NCBI GenBank assembly: GCA_003235465.1
Contig: QJWD01000075.1
Location: 1-6,305, forward strand
Reading direction: 5' to 3'
Source of the DNA: Nitrospirota bacterium
Lineage (GTDB): Bacteria > Nitrospinota > Nitrospinia > Nitrospinales > VA-1
Length of the DNA: 6,305 bases
The notes under the pieces are model-generated. The model was given only the letters and a program-made list of their open reading frames with translations, made no database searches and was not told the origin of the DNA. A program made the position numbers and the translations under genes. Position 1 is the first letter of the stretch. Every line of letters starts with the position of its first letter. Below are positions 5,581 to 6,305 of the stretch, piece after piece.

Positions 5581-6305
5581 TCAGGGGCAGGCGGGCTGGC
5601 TGCCGCCTGCGGCCGGCCGGCCCCGGGAATAGGTGCGCTCGACCAGGTTCTCGCCGAAACAGTAGAAAAGATCGCGGAAGTCTCCTGTCTTGAGGCGGAG
5701 GAAATCGGCGCGCTGGCCGGTTAGCAGGGCACCGAAATCGCGCTCAAGCCCTAGCGCCCTGGCCGCGCCCAGGGTGGCGGCGGCGAGCGCCTGGCCGGGG
5801 CTCAGCCGGTAGAGGGCGCTCGCCAGGTAGAGCGTCGTCTGCATATTGTACGAAGGCGCGCTGCCGGGGTTGAAATCGGTGGCGAGCGCCAGGGGGACGC
5901 CGGCGTCGATCATCGAATGCACGAGCGGCAGCTTTTTGCCGCCGAGGAAAAACGTCACCCCCGGCATCAGCACCGCCGTGCATCCGCCCAGTTTCATGGC
6001 ATGGATGTCGCGCGGAGTGGCGTATTCCAGGTGATCGCAGCTCGTCGCCCCGAGCCTTGCCGCCTCGTAACAGCCGCCCTGGCGCGAAAGCTCTTCCACG
6101 TGCGCCCGCAACTGGTGAAAACCCACCAGCCGCGCGTGCAAAAACAGGCGCTTCAGGTGGTGGACGGAAAAAACGCCGCGCTCGCAGAAGATGTCCACCC
6201 CGTCGGCCAGTCCGCGAAAGCGGGGCAGCCAGTCCATCACCTGCTCGAAATATGCCTCTCGCGTTTGCCCGGCGGGCACGGCGTGCGCCCCCATGTAGGT
6301 GAGGA
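5581..6305 (-). CDS. hutI: Imidazolonepropionase, C-terminal part (5' end outside window)
   Basis: This is the last 240 residues of a protein usually about 400-420 aa long. HutI hydrolyses 4-imidazolone-5-propanoate to N-formimino-L-glutamate, the third step of histidine degradation, in the amidohydrolase superfamily with one bound metal. Visible family motifs are GAHAVP near the window edge, the metal-histidine region LRAHVEEL (HxE as in the HAEQ form), CDHLEYAT, MPGVTFFL and the catalytic-aspartate motif LATDFNPG, then ALAAATLGAARALG and GENLVERTYSRGRP. The frame is open through the edge (LTYMGAHAVP), so the Met at 6294 is internal and not a start. The gene is cut by the window, not broken. 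It lies 66 bp upstream of hemG on the same strand. No hutH, hutU or hutG is in view. The short tail after the last motif (AAGGSQPACP) is unremarkable. Confidence 0.93.
   Translation of the reverse strand, partial: LTYMGAHAVPAGQTREAYFEQVMDWLPRFRGLADGVDIFCERGVFSVHHLKRLFLHARLVGFHQLRAHVEELSRQGGCYEAARLGATSCDHLEYATPRDIHAMKLGGCTAVLMPGVTFFLGGKKLPLVHSMIDAGVPLALATDFNPGSAPSYNMQTTLYLASALYRLSPGQALAAATLGAARALGLERDFGALLTGQRADFLRLKTGDFRDLFYCFGENLVERTYSRGRPAAGGSQPACP

Noticed and set aside
3154..5724. Uninterrupted 856-codon + strand open frame antisense to FIST, hemG and the end of hutI
   Set aside because: It lies codon-for-codon opposite the three real genes, which share one phase. Stops in it would need TTA, CTA or TCA codons in the real genes, which GC-rich genes avoid. 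Its translation resembles no protein family, and it runs across a promoter and three unrelated genes.
5584..6294. ATG at 6294 as the true start of the hutI gene
   Set aside because: The frame continues to the window edge with LTYMGAHAVP, which matches the interior of HutI, and a start here would lose the N-terminal part of the barrel.

Overview
The window is bacterial, GC-rich and tightly packed with genes. It carries two complete genes on the + strand (58-1712), four complete genes on the - strand in a row (1785-5514), and the 3' part of a fifth - strand gene that runs off the right edge (5581-6305). The two strands meet tail to tail at about 1713-1784. There is no phage, transposon, CRISPR or RNA-gene signal. 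The gene content (an O2-dependent-type protoporphyrinogen oxidase, histidine breakdown, a thioredoxin-NHL protein, a stand-alone Nfu_N domain and a FIST protein) fits an environmental, probably aerobic, Gram-negative-like bacterium. A deltaproteobacterial or Nitrospinota-like lineage is a guess, and no taxonomic marker is present.

Left part, + strand: a 485-aa cytoplasmic protein joins an N-terminal thioredoxin-like domain (CxxC at residues 42-45) to a six-bladed NHL propeller, the architecture of human NHLRC2 without its last domain. It is followed 32 bp later by a 54-aa single-pass membrane microprotein with a good ribosome binding site.

Middle, - strand: a probable operon is read in the order hemG (FAD protoporphyrinogen oxidase), a FIST-domain protein, an 88-aa stand-alone Nfu_N-domain protein, and an RNase Z-like metallo-beta-lactamase-fold hydrolase. 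The gaps are only 26-29 bp. A strong-looking promoter sits so close to hemG that its mRNA may be leaderless, and a hairpin followed by a T-rich run lies at the end of the operon. The mix of late haem synthesis, an iron-sulfur-scaffold-like domain and a putative small-ligand-binding FIST protein is the most interesting part of the window. A tetrapyrrole or iron-linked role for the FIST protein is a hypothesis drawn from gene context only.

Right edge, - strand: the C-terminal 240 residues of imidazolonepropionase (hutI), separated from hemG by 66 bp that contain the hemG promoter candidate. Long open frames antisense to the - strand genes, one of 856 codons, are phase shadows and not genes.
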